Shown one piece after another: positions 35,779 through 47,980 of a stretch of DNA of 64,000 bases. The position numbers and the translations under genes were made by a program. The DNA comes from Trichaptum fuscoviolaceum (taxonomy: Eukaryota; Basidiomycota; Agaricomycetes; Hymenochaetales; Trichaptaceae), in NCBI GenBank assembly GCA_910574455.1, contig CAJSYZ010000008.1:3846707-3910706 (forward strand). The letters run 5' to 3'. The notes under the pieces are model-generated. The model searched no databases, was not told the DNA's origin, and worked only from the letters and a program-made list of their open reading frames with translations. Position 1 is the stretch's first letter. Each line of letters starts with the position of its first letter.

Positions 35779-38114
35779 CTAGTCCAGGGAACAAATTGAT
35801 ATCGCGTCCCCTTCTACCCGAACCTCATCGATTCTATCGTCGCCTCCTCGCTCCTTCCCTTCGCAGTCCTCAGTGGCCCTCTCAAATAGAGCATCTCCAC
35901 GCGCCTCGGGATGCGATGCCTCCGAAGATGGGGAGCCGTCCATCAGATTCTCGCCTTCTTCCTCTTCCCCGGAAGAGCCTTTCCCATGCCTCGAGTCCGA
36001 CTTCGGGTAGGATTCTTCTTCGCCGAAAGACCCAACGTTAGCTGTCTCGGAGCCAGGGCGACATCCTGGGTTGGGGAACGCGGGAACGAACGACATGTAC
36101 TGCGTTTCGCCATTTTCTGCCTTGTACGCGATTTGCACCTCCTTCGGTAAGACCCCCTGTGCTTGTCCTGCCGATATCTTCCACGTCTCTCCTGGTGTTG
36201 CGCCCATGTCGATTGTTCGGCTTGCGGTCGCAGCTGGGCCTCGAATCTGCTCGACCTTGAATAGGCGATTCATGCACGTCCCGAGGTCCCAGTCCCAGTC
36301 CAGGTTCGAGCGGAAGTACTGTCCCATTTGATGTCGTGCGATCTTACAGAGGACATAATAACCCCAATTCTCTACATCCTGATATTCGCTTGAGTCTTCA
36401 AGTCCGAATCCTCGAGCCTCTCTGAACTCTCTAGTTAGCTCATTGTCCGGTACTTGTGCTGTGCACGCCTGTTCGAGTGTGTACTCCCAGGGATCCCTCC
36501 AACTCTCTCCATATTCGTAGAACAAAAATGACAAGACATTGTCTCTGATTTTCAATTGCGAAAAGCCGTTGTCATGAAACGAGCATCCTTGAGTTTCTCT
36601 TTCAAGCTCATTGAATGAAATGAAAAGTCGCCGTGTCCTTCGTAAAGATGTGTTAACGAGGCTATGGAGAACGGGATCGTCTTCAGCCCTGTCCACTGTC
36701 GCTCGTAGCCTTCTAGGAAGCCAATCCACGTCGTAAAGTATGTTCTTGTTGGTAAGATTTAGTGATTCTGGTAGCAACGGACGCACACTAAAATAAGGCA
36801 CCAGCATCAGAATTTTAAGTCTCCTCACTTTCATTGACACGTACACAAGAGCTACACTGCGAAACATCATGCATGCATGTAACATACTAATGCTGAATCC
36901 AGTCTCGCAGTTAGTTGCATATATGCATTGAAAGATGATCATGTCAATCCAAGAAGCTAGTGTTTGCAAAACCATACTTTGTATCTTGTTCTGTGAAACC
37001 GTCGAGTAGCCCGCCAGCTCGTTGATTGATCGAATAATGAAAATGACAGTGAGATACACGGTTTCCAGAATATGCATATATGCATCACCCCGTGCTCCAC
37101 GATGTATGCACGTAGATACTGCGACTGCACATATATCGCACGCCTCTTCCAGCACAGTGTCAAGAGCAGCATATCCGGAGATTCTGGAGTGCACAAAATT
37201 CAATATTTTGTCAAATGAGAAGAGGGGGAAGGACACACTTGTACATGTTTAATACTCGTCTTAGCCTCCGGCGTAAATCTGAAGCTTGTCGTAATAGTGG
37301 CGTTAATTGCAAGGTCGCGCAATCATAATATGGATCGAAGAATTCTTCGAGTAAATCGCCAGCATCTCTGATGGCTGTGAGAGTAGCCCGTGCAAGCTTT
37401 ACTAGCAAAACGAAGAACATTTTTTCTGGGTGCGAGCAATCAAGAGACATGGCGAGCGTCTCCAGGTTGAATATAGGTTCAATGCGAGAAATATTGTCAT
37501 AAACCTCTCTACGAGTGTTGGACAAGGACACACGGATGAGTGCTGCCAGAGCTAATGCGGATCTGTTAATCGAATCTGACCTAAAATGAAATTTGTACAC
37601 TATTATTTCATGCAGAAATCTGAGCTACGTACTGTGTCTGCTTAACGAGTCCCTTCATCCCAGCAACGACCGTCGATCCACTCCGTCGCCAGCGACAAAG
37701 ATCAGCGATGATATCATGCAAGTTTCTCGATTCAAAGTATGGTTCAAAATCGGTAAAATCCGTCTCGAGATATTGAGCGATGCGGGCTGGATTGAGGGAG
37801 GCGATCGTGAATCGCATTGCCAGTCTCTCGATGCGCCTTCCCATTGGCTGGAAGATGTACGTGTCGAGGAGGCGACCAGTTCCGGGCAGGTCATCGGCCG
37901 TCGCGGTCGTCGAGAATGAAACGATGGAGCTGCCATCGCCGTCATTAATATCGTCGTCGTTTCCAATGTACGCATGGGAACCCGGCTCGAGAAGGAGGCG
38001 TCCAAATCCAAGACATAAGTAATGCATCCCATCCTCTTTCTCTCTCGACTTTCCCAGCACCAGCCTGGACAAAATCTTTTTCGGCTTGAGCTTTGGAATG
38101 GAGACGAGGGGCAT
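35779..38114 (-). CDS. tandem unknown family, copy 5 (intact, divergent, 723 aa)
   Basis: Exons 38114-37633, 37580-37239, 37183-36845 and 36787-35779; 2,172 nt in consistent phase. The last intron (36844-36788) is 57 nt and free of stops in frame, so its retention would still give an open protein. The start MPLVSIPKLKPKKILSRL differs from the MPK start of its relatives. Conserved parts are DLPGTGRLLDTYIFQPMGRR, RFTIASLNPARIAQYLETD, RIEPIFNLETLAMSL, EACDICAVAVSTCIHRGARG, RSNLDWDWDLGTCMNRLFK, LPKEVQIAYKAENGETQYMS and the C-terminal GDAISICSLD. It is the most divergent copy in exons 2 and 4 yet open throughout, which suggests selection rather than decay. Function unknown. Confidence 0.85.
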
Positions 38115-38459
38115 GAGTAGCTGAGGTACTATAGGGGAGAGGGGGCAAAATTGTCAACAACGCCAGGGCTCATTTTATAGTACGAAAACAAGGACTGCGT
38201 TGTATCGCAGAGCGCCCATATCATTGATCGTCTCCCCTTAATTGTATACGATGTTCGGTTCATTACACAGCATAAGCCACTACCTTGGTAACACCCGGAC
38301 AGCTGTCAAATACTCTACTGATTGCAGCTGGCAGTGAACCATTGAGTAAACCGTAGGACCATAGCTTGATATATCGACAGCACCGCTCTGCACCTCTCAC
38401 GCCACTGTGACTTGCGGAAAATTGTTTAGTTTCATTGAAATGCAGTGAACCTGTGATTA
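38115..38459. other. spacer upstream of copy 5
   Basis: Short AT-rich region that should hold the copy 5 promoter. No recognisable motif stands out. Confidence 0.4.
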
Positions 38460-39540
38460 AATCTCATGAGAAACGAAAGCACAGGTATCCGCAAAGCTGT
38501 GTATCAATATCACCAGAACCTTGAAGCGATAGGCAAGTCGGACTCAGAACTGGAAGCCTGGTACCACCGTCGACTATGCGACCGCTCCCGGTCTCGGTGA
38601 TGGAGATGCGTTCAAACTCGAGCTCGACACATTCAACGCAACTGCACTCTAGACCGTCTGCCAAGCCAACATCATTGGCAAGCTCGTCCTCGCCGTCGCC
38701 GTGTCCCTCTCGAGCTGCGTAAACCCTGCCTGAAAGCCATGCGCGTTGAACACAGGTTGGTCCGGTTCCTCATAGATGTTTCCTGCGCGCCATCCGGGAT
38801 ATAGTACAGACGTACTCGCCTTCGAACATCTGTGCATGCAGGACGTTAATGGGCGCGAAAAGGAGAAGGGTAAAACACAAAGGCGCACTTTGTTTCCATT
38901 CCGCAAAGTTCAGATTCTTGATATCCGGGTCGGCATATCTGACAGCGCGCCTGTCACGATGCAGCGGAAAGCGATCATGTAAACTGTATTAAGGTACGTT
39001 GGACGAGATTGGACGAGCAACTGACTTTGCTTGTTGTCCATATCAACCTTTGATAATAAAGTCAGCAAAAGAGGCTGAAGAGAGACGACGGGAGGGTACT
39101 CACCGAATGCACCCAGAACTATACACATCCACACCGGTCCTTTGCATCCCCGCAGGAACCACAAACGTCGCAGGTCGATTTCGCACACACATCACCGCAA
39201 ACTCGGCCGTATTGAGCGCGCTCTAATCGCTGGCGCACAGCACTTGAGTCTTGAGGTCGTCCTGCCCCTGAATAAGTTGCACTGTCGGTAGCTAGCTGAT
39301 TCACGACTCCTTACCCTCTTGCATGTCATCCTCGTCCACGACGAGTCGCACGAGCTCGGTCGTGACTTCTCCGCTGGCGAGGAGCTGTGCTGCAGAAAGG
39401 TTAAGACATGGTTCGGGGTGAGGTGCTAGGTTGTGTACTCACGATCCACCCTCGCTCAAATGAGGAGAAACATTTGCGAGGTAGCGTAGAACCCTCACAT
39501 CGATTCATTTCAGATCGCTAGACATGTTCGAGCTCGCCGA
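38460..39540 (-). pseudogene. relic B of the same unknown gene as relic A
   Basis: Minus-strand exon-like pieces: AQLLASGEVTTELVRLVVDE before a GTAAGG donor; GQDDLKTQVLCASD, an in-frame TAG, then ALNTAEFAVMCVRNRPATFV and GVDVYSSGCIR before a GTGAGT donor; MIAFRCIVTGALS; NLNFAEWKQ; a degraded FEGE block near 38820; and a distal CVECVELEFERISITETGSG region. The nonsense codon and frame changes make it a pseudogene. It lies directly downstream of family copy 6, just as relic A lies downstream of copy 2. No known family was assigned. Confidence 0.5.
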
Positions 39541-40125
39541 CGAGAAAATACGGAGAGGAAGAGCCAGCCAGACATTAGGAAATAGGCTGTGTATCCGAAC
39601 TTTGTCTTATATTTCGTCGCTGTGCCAGCTCAATTAAGCCATGAGCCTTTATGCAGTGATGTGCCTCAGATATCGATGAGTCGATGACAGAACGTTGAAG
39701 GACGACGTTGGACTCGTCCTCCCGTAGGCTGTCGAAGACAAATAAAAGCAAACAAAGCATAAAATCGGCCGGGTTGATTTTTTTTTCAATTGTTGTCAAT
39801 CCATTGCTATACTCACAAGCCAGTTGCTCACTCCCAAGTTAAACCTCTTGATAGATTTACTCCTGGATAGCGAGTCGACAATACCAATGGTGACCTTATT
39901 TTGACAATTTCTGTGACCTCCGGTGTTTTATTGGGGAAATTTATGCTTTCTACTAGTCTTTTCACTCCCATTCTCTGTGCACACGCAGCGCAATTAAAGT
40001 ATATCATCACTTCGGATTTATAAAAGCACGAAAGGAAGCTGAAAACTTCGAAACGTAGGGATCTGACAAGCGATTGTTCTTAAATTCATGCATCAGCACA
40101 GAATACTCCATTCAGTATCATGGAC
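39541..40125. other. spacer downstream of copy 6
   Basis: AT-rich and without a recognisable gene. It contains a T run at 39778-39785. Confidence 0.4.
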
Positions 40126-42514
40126 CTAGTCCAGCGAGCAGATTGATATAACGTCTCCTCCCACCCGAGCCTCGCCCGGTGCACCATCATGTGCCATTTC
40201 CTTTCCCACGCAGCGATCGTCGCATTCCTCGATCGTAATAGTTTTACAAACCTCGGGCTGCGATGCATACGATGAAGAGGCGCCTGCCTCCAAATCCTCT
40301 ATCGCTTGCTTTGCACAAATTGCACCGGACAAGCCTTCCCTGTATCCCGAACCCCGGGGCAAAACCGCCGGGGTAATGATGTCTTCGGGCGTGCCACTAG
40401 ATCCGTTGGAGACAGTATGAGGTCCCGGGCCAGGAGTCGCGGACACGAACGACGTGTACTGCATTTTGCCATCCTCCGTCTCGTACGAAACCTGAACTTC
40501 CTTCGGCATGCCCACCTGTACTCGTCCAAACGATAGCTGAAGAGTTCCTTCCGGACTTTCAGCCACTCCTATAGTTGGGCTTGACGCTGGTGCGCCGTGC
40601 ACGGCTGAAGACTGTTCTCGATGACTCTCCTTGAATAAACGCTTCATGCACGTCCCGAGGTCCCAGTCCCAGTCCATGTTCGATCGGAGATATTGCCCCC
40701 ATTTATGTCGAGAACCGCGACGGAGCTGATACTAACACCAGTTCCTCTGATCGTGGATCGCGTCCAATCTCCAGTCAAGTGGATCGCATAACGGATCTCG
40801 TTCCAATCCGATTCTTCGAGCCTCCCTGAATTCTTCAGTCATAAAAGTCTCCGGGACTTGCACTCTTCGTGCCCTTTCGAGTGCTTTCTTCCAAGGCTCC
40901 CACCACTCATCTCCGAAAACATCGATAGAAAGCCAATGGGGATCCGCATCTATCTTAGAATGCGAGGCCGGGATATTACTTTCCAGTGAAATACCGTAAA
41001 CCTCCCTCTCAAGCTCGTTAAATGACCTTAAAAGTCGTTGAGTCCTGTGTATTGATGCTTTAAGCAATCCTTGGGCCATGGGATTATCGTCGGCGGACTT
41101 TCCTGTCTCCCGATGCCTCCTAGGAAGACTTTCCATGCACAAGAAGTTATAGCGTTGGAGACGCGATTGTGACAGCTCACATGTGGTGTCGCCGTGCCTA
41201 TATGTACATGCGAGAGTAATTAATATCGCGGTATTGACAGAGAATCTATAATTGCCACGTACACAAAAGCCAAGCTGCGGAATAACATCTTCGCCTTCAG
41301 TTTCTCCATATCATATCTCTGACAATCGTAATTTGAAACGAATAGCCAACGGTACACGATTGCGTCAATCCATGAGACTAGTGTTCGTAGTACCATGTAG
41401 ATTTGTCTGTTTGTTGAGATTCTCGCATAATCGGCTAATTCGTGAATTGACCGAAGAACGAAAATGATAGTATAATAGACGGTTTCCAAGATGTGCACAT
41501 ATGCGTCGCCTCGTGCGTAGTGCTCTATGCAGGTAGATATGGCTTCTACGCAAATAGCACATGCTTCACCTATCGTATCCTCAAGAGAATCAAGGCCGTA
41601 GGATCTGGAGAAGAGATCGCCCTGATTTATCACATACCGAAAAGATGAGTATATGCGTACCTATAAGCCCGCAATGCCCGCACGAGTCTTTGACGTAGCC
41701 TTTGAGCAGTCTTGGGTGAAGGCCGTAACTGCCGGATTTCTTTCCCTAAAACTAGATCGCATGCTAGCTGATACGAAGGCTTTTTTACGGCAATGAGAGT
41801 TTCCCTTGCAAGCTTTACCAAGAAAAGAAACCACTTCTTCTCTGGATGCGAGGAAGCAAGAGATCCGGCGAGCGTTTCGAGGTGGAATATAGGCTGGATG
41901 CGAGAAACGCTGACATAGAACCCACTACGGCTGTATGTCAAGGACACACGAATGAGTGCGGCTAGTGCTGATGCGGATCTCTTTATTGAAGCTGACCTAA
42001 AGTGAGACGTTAGTGTCTTTCTTTCTTTCTTGGAGAAGTTGAGGTACGCACTGGGTCTGCTTCACGAGACCCTTCAACCCGGCAACAACCGTCGACCCAT
42101 TTCTGTGCAGTGACGACATGGAGACGCAATGACGTCACTCAGCCTGAGTGTCCTCTGATCTCCAAAATAAGGTGAAAAACTAGTGAAATCAGCCTCGATA
42201 TACTGCGCGATGCGGGTAGGGTCGAGGGACGCGATCGTAATTCGCATTGCGAATCTCTCAACATGCCTTCCCATTGGCTGGAAGATGTATGTGTCGACCG
42301 TTCGACCGGTTCCTGTCAGGTTATCAGCCGTTGCGGTTGTCGAAAAGGAGGAAACGGAGTTGCTGTCTTCGTCGTCATCTCTCCCTGGGTACGTGAGGGA
42401 AGGAGACTCTTTCACGTGATGCTCAAACCTAGTACATAAGTAGTCTAGGCCATCTTCTTTCTGCCTCGACTCCCCCAGAATCACTCTGGATAAAATGTTC
42501 TTGAACTTAGGCAT
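40126..42514 (-). pseudogene. tandem unknown family, copy 6 (frameshift and nonsense)
   Basis: Exons 42514-42052, 41996-41661, 41604-41263 and 41197-40126. ATG at 42514 (MPKFKNILSRVILGESRQ). Exon 1 shifts frame near 42105-42125: the family end GSTVVAG-KGLVKQTQ is present, but in a different frame from the upstream part. Exon 4 has TAG at 40734-40732, where copy 4 reads NWGHYQLRRGSRHKWGQ. Sequence on both sides of the stop is otherwise well conserved, including RSNMDWDWDLGTCMKRLFKE and GGDVISICSLD. It is closest to copies 4 and 7 in exon 4. Pseudogene of recent age, judging by how well the rest is preserved. Confidence 0.8.
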
Positions 42515-44339
42515 AGTGGCTAAGAACACGCAGGGATCAGGTATGTAGAAGAAGGGGAACATAAGCCTTCAACGCCTTCTCATATGAACCCATCAACGAC
42601 TCATAACTGTGCGCCTAACGGAAGGGATACCGGGATACCCATTCAAGTAGGCCTAGGAGTATTACCCACGCTGGGCTGTGCTGCAAAGTTCATCTGATCT
42701 TTCATCACTATAAATCGTGAACGGACTGTATGCGTGCTGATGCTTAAGATAAAGAATGCGGGAATAACGTATAAGATGACAGTAAATTGAAAGATCATAA
42801 CATAATGGGGTGTGTACTTGCCTCGATAGAGAAAAATTCAGCGCCACTGCGGTGAAAAACAGCCGAGAATCAGAAGCACCCAATTCAAGTTGCTTGAGTT
42901 TCAGTCTGGACTCAGGCTGCATTTGACGCCCGGAGTTCGTCCGTGACTCTCTATCAGGCTCTTAGTTAGTTCCTCAGTTTGTACACTTATTGCCTTCCGC
43001 AAAAGCACGCAAAACTAGCCTCGTGACCAGGCCAGGCTACTCTTTTATAAGGCAAGCCGAGCTTGCGAGTCCGAGCAAAGCGACCCATATAACTTGAAGT
43101 AGCCTGGTCTGGTTACGAGACTACGCAAAACAACAGACAAATGAAAGACAGCACATACCCAAAACGATATCGTAACCTCTGTGAGAATAAATCATCAAAA
43201 CTTAATCCATCATATGCGCATTTGCGGGAACGGGATATCAAAGTCCCGAGCATGATAGAAGGACTCGCTGCTGCCACTGTAGACCATATACTGTGGCAAA
43301 CATCTCCGGACTCTTTGGTTGAGACTGGCTAGCCGGGAGCACTGAGATCTCGCAGGCAAGTCAATCGTTGCTAGTGATCATCTTCCGCCCATTCATGTAA
43401 CACCTGGATAGACGACTGAGTCATTTTACAAAATGTAGTCCGGGAAGGTCGTTCGTAATACCAAGATAGGGAGGCGAAATGCATGATATTCTCCGCATCT
43501 CCGTCATTTGGGTAATTGACTCGAGCACTTGGCTGGAGAGCAAACATATATTGTTGAGAGACAATGTTTGCTGCGGCGCAAGGAAAGCTTGTCGGGAGTC
43601 AAGATGCAAGATATTCCGGACCTGTGACGAGCAAACTGAAACGGACGCAGGATTCCTTGTATAAAAACCCACTTGTCAACATGATTTGAGCTAGTGACGA
43701 CTTCGTACCATCCTTAACGCAGTATAAAGATGCTCAGGAGAGACTGTTCTTGAGAAAGTATGAGTAGTAGATATAGCTACAAGCGTCGGAACTCAACCAG
43801 GCGACCGTGGTTCAGGTTGATGTCGCTGTTTCGCTCATTTCTAGTTGAAGTAAAGGACTCATATAGTCCTCGTGAATTTGAACTTTCTGGCCGTATTCCA
43901 AACCTGCTATTGATGGATATCTGGTGGCACAATCAGGAAGAAAGTGGAAGGAGGTAAGTTTTAGGAGTCCGAGTCATCGACCTCGTGGGCAAATAAGGTC
44001 AAATAAACGTGTGAACTTTGAAGTCCGGGCTCGTCCGATGCTGCTTCTCAACCTGCCATAAGAACTTCTGCAGTGCTCAAGCTGATGGATGGTTTACACT
44101 TGGTATGCACATCAGCGGTGAACGTATCTTGACTAATCTCATTAATTCCCTGGTGCTTGTCCGGCTGACTTTGACTTTCCTCTCCTTCACTTCCGTAGCG
44201 CTTTTACTCCCACATCAACATAAGTATCGCTCATCAACGGTGCGGCACCAATTTTTAGTGATGTGAAAGGTTCTAACAAAAGTGACATGTACAGAGTGCT
44301 CAACATTATTAAGTCGCAAATTCCCCCTTCAGTATGGAC
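42515..44339. other. tandem-unit spacer between copies 6 and 7
   Basis: Contains the foldback at 43016-43123, a block at about 43560-43640 resembling 25490-25520 (aggaaagct-gtc-ggagtcaaga), and the gacctcgtgggcaaataagg block at about 43980. No gene is seen. Confidence 0.5.
43016..43123. mobile_element. short foldback (inverted-repeat) element
   Basis: Arms of 26 nt at 43016-43041 and 43098-43123 are inverted copies with 23 of 26 positions matching. The arms contain ccaggccaggctact and agtagcctggtctgg. The 56-nt centre could form the loop of a hairpin. It may be a small MITE or an RNA hairpin; no target duplication was identified with confidence. Confidence 0.55.
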
Positions 44340-46657
44340 CTAGTCCAGCGAGCAAATTGATATTGCGTCTCCTCCCACCCGAACTTCATCTAATACACCA
44401 TCGTATGCCGTCTCCTTCCGTTCGCAGTCATCGTCGCATTCCTTGACCATAATAACTTCACAAGCCTCGGGTTGCCATCATGCCATGCATCCTGTAAAGA
44501 GGAACCCGCCTCCAGATCCTCGATCTCTTGCTCTCCACCGGAAGATCCCTCCCTGTATCCCGAATCGTGTTGCACGACCGTCGGGTCCAAGGTGTTTTCA
44601 GGGCAAGACCCGCCACAAAAACGGCTGGAGACGGGACGAAGTCCTGGGCTCGGAACCGCGGGTACGAACGACATGTACTCCATTTTGCCATCCTCCGTCT
44701 CATAGGAAATCTGGACTTCCTTCGGCGTGCCCACCTGTACTCGTCCAAACGATAGTTGAAGAGCTCCTTCCGGACTTGCAGCCACTCCGATAGTTGGGCT
44801 TGAGGCTGGTGCGTCGTGTGCGGCTGTCGACTGTTCTGGGTGACTCTCCTTGAATAGACGCTTCATGCATGTCCCGGTGTCCCAGTCCCAGTCCATGTTC
44901 GAGCGAAGGTACTGTCCCCACTTATGCCGCGAGAGGCGCCGAAGCTCGTAGAACGCCCAAACTCTACTATAATAAAGATACCGCAAACTCTTCCTATTCG
45001 CCTGGTCGCATTTCAGCCCAATGCTTCGAGCATCTCTGAATTCTTCTCTTAAACGATTCTTCGGAACTTCCACTTCGCGGGCTCGCACAAGTGTGCGCAT
45101 CCAGTAGTCCAACCATTCATCTCCAAAGTCGACAAGGAACGACCAAGAAGGGTCAGCATCTCTATTGTATTGTGAGGCTGAGATATTGGTATGCGACGTG
45201 CATCCCCAAGCCTCCCTTTCAAGCTCATCTAAAGATATCAGAAGACGCTGAGTCCTTTGTCTCGCTGATTCCATCAGTTTCTGGACAACGGTACTTTCGT
45301 AGGCCGATTTGGCTGCTTCCCGATGTCTTCTGGGAAGAACGTTCATTGAGAGTATCTTCCCATCAAGTAATTTCGATGATTGCAGAAATACAGGCGCGGT
45401 GTTGCCGTACCTGCACTTGCGTGAAGAGTAGATATCAGTGGATAAGCAGAGAAACGTACACAAGAACCAAGCTGCGAAATGCCATCTCGATCTTCAGTTT
45501 ATTCACGTCATATCTCCGACTAACACCGGGAGCATCTAGGCATCGATAAACGATTGCGTCGATCCAAGACGATAGTGTCTGTAGGACCATGTAGATATGT
45601 CTGTTTGCTGGTATTTTGTCAATCGATCGGAGGACGAAAATGATAGTGAAATAGACAGTATGCAAAATGTGCAAAAATGCGTCACCTCGGGCGTAATAAC
45701 TTATACACGTAGATACAGCTTCTGCACAGATAGCGCAAGCTTCGCCTATTGTATTCCCAAGAGAATCAAGGCCGGAGGATCTGGAGAGGAGATCGTGCCT
45801 GTCACTCAAGACCGACAGTGAAATGAGGAGCGCACCTGTATACGTGCAATGCCCGTATGAGTCTTTGTCGTAAGAGTAGAGCAGTTTTCGACGAAGGCCA
45901 TAGCTGCCGGACTTCTTTCCCTAAGACTGGATCAAACATTTCCTGGGCCGGAGGCACTCGTACGGCTATAACGGTTTCCCTCGCAAGCCTTGACAACAGA
46001 AGAAGCCACTTTTTCTCTGGATTTGAGCAAGCAATAGATCTAGCGAGCGTCTCCAGGTGGAATATAGACTCGATGCGAGAAACGTTGACATAGAGCTCTC
46101 TGCGAGGGTGACTCAAGGCCACACGAATGAGTGCGGCCACAGCTGATGCGGACTTGTAGATTGAATTTGATCTAAAAGGGACTAGTCTTGTTTCAAAGAG
46201 AGGCATGGGCTACGTACTGTGTCTGCTTCACAAGCCCCTTCATCCCGGCAACAACCGTCGATCCATTCCGGCTGCCGCTACAAAGATCTGCGATGGCATG
46301 ATTCAATGTCCACGAATCTTGGTAAAAAGTAGGGAAGAAGCTTGTTCGATCCGCCTCGATATACTGTGCGATGCGGGCGGGGTGAAGCGATGAAATCGTC
46401 AATCGCATTGCGAGTCTCTCGATCCGTCTTCCCATTGGCTAGAGGATGTACGTGTCGACCGTTCGACCAGTCCCTGGCTGGTTATCTACTGTTTCCATTG
46501 TCGAGATCGAGATCATCGATTCACTGTCACAGTCGGAATGTAGCCCCAAAAGGTAGCGCTCAAAACCGGCAGATAGGTAATCCAGGCGATCTTCTCTCTT
46601 TCTCGCCTTTCCTTTCAACACTCTGATTAGAATTTTTTTAGGCTTGAAGTTTGACAT
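44340..46657 (-). pseudogene. tandem unknown family, copy 7 (nonsense and 8-nt duplication)
   Basis: Exons 46657-46218, 46171-45836, 45780-45460 and 45410-44340. ATG at 46657 (MSNFKPKKILIRVLKGKA). Exon 1 has TAG at 46441-46439 where other copies read CAG in YIFQPMGRR, consistent with C-to-T. Exon 4 is open through RSNMDWDWDTGTCMKRLFKE, but near 44473-44484 it carries eight extra nucleotides (tgccatca repeated before tgccatgc) compared with copy 4. This shifts the frame to a stop at 44390. In the original frame the rest is fully open down to GGDAISICSLD (stop 44342-44340). It is the outermost copy of the array. Confidence 0.82.
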
Positions 46658-47980
46658 GGAGAGTAAAGGGTATGGACACGGCTGGGATAATGGACAAGAA
46701 GGGGCAAATACGATTCAACGATGACTCCAACGGCATCTTATATGAACTCGTCAACATGGGGAAACCAGTGGCTGTGCACCTTACCGATAGGCTCTGTCGC
46801 AGAAGTTCACCTCATACTTCATCGATACCAGCATTACTCGTGTTGATGCACAAAATGGAGAATGCGGGCATCGCCTACTTTATAGTAGATCGCATTAGAT
46901 TGGAAACCAACCAAAAGGGATGGGTTATGTACTCGCCTGCAGGACCATCATCGACGCCTCCTATCCGAACTCTGGTAAAGACCTCTTTACAATAAAAGAG
47001 AATGCAAGACACCAGCACATTAGATACCACCGGATCTTCCGCGAAACAGATTGACTTCCATCAGGTCTGGGTCCAGCAAATGTGCCCTTCAGTCAACGGG
47101 ATGAAGATAAGATACACCTTCCGAGTCAACATGGTACGGTCGGTCCAATTTATAGTCCTTTTCACAAAGGATGACAGTAAACGACAAAAACAAAGTTAAG
47201 AGAGAATTGCTCGGGTTATTTCGGCGAGCAAACCCGATGATGTGTCATCCGGCTGAAGAGCAAATCAACGAATGGGAAGGCAGCGGGCACTTCGGCGAGT
47301 AAACCCGGAGCAGCACACATCATCGGCTGAAGACCAAATCAACAAATAGAATTACAGCGATTTCATGCCGCCCATTGACAAATAAAATGGGTACCAAATC
47401 GAGACTTCGGCACACCGGCTATACAGCTCCGAGACTTCTCAAAGATTTTGGCCGACTGTCATCCTTTATGAAAAGGACAATAATTGCAAAATAAGTGTCT
47501 GACCAAAAAAGTTCGTTCGGTTCAGAAGTCCCGACTAATATCGTAGGGCTCAGTACCCAAGTGGACGTCGGTTTCAACCTGTCGAGACTCGAGAAACAAT
47601 CTTTAGTTGAAACTTGAGACTGATATGCGAGTATGATATTGGGCCGACGTACCACGCCGATCTTGTGGGCTAAGAGAAGTTGCTGTTATCTATAGGTCCA
47701 TGTAAACACTTTAGGTAGAAAGCAAATTGTGGTCTAGTTCTGAGTCGTCTCGCTCGTTAGTCTTGTAACCAAACTCTCTTTACAGCCTGTAACATAAACC
47801 TTGACCCCCCCCCCCCCTCAAAATCGAAAGTTTTTTTTTTTGCGCGTCACGGTGAAGTCACGTGACGCGCCAGCGGCCCGGGTGCGCGCAAGACGATGCC
47901 AGTGCGCAAACGCGTTACAAGCCTTGCGCAACCCTGCTACGCTGTATTCTGTGTACTTACTCTTCTCATGTGCTACTGCT
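46658..47980. other. region between the tandem array and the transposon zone
   Basis: The start still resembles the array spacers (ggctgtgcacc at 46771, ggaccatcatcgacgcctcc at about 46945). It then holds the inverted repeat 47146-47487 and, from about 47800, C and T homopolymers with a GC-rich stretch that probably belongs to the 5' side of the Tc1-like transposon. Confidence 0.45.
47146..47487. repeat. inverted-repeat pair enclosing a tandem duplication
   Basis: Arms at 47146-47178 and 47455-47487 are near-perfect inverted copies built around gtccttttca-aaaggatgacagt. Between them, a unit beginning ttcggcgag-aaacccg and ending ctgaag-ccaaatcaac is present twice in tandem (about 47219-47290 and 47290-47350). 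This could be a small non-autonomous DNA transposon, but no target duplication is evident. Confidence 0.5.
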
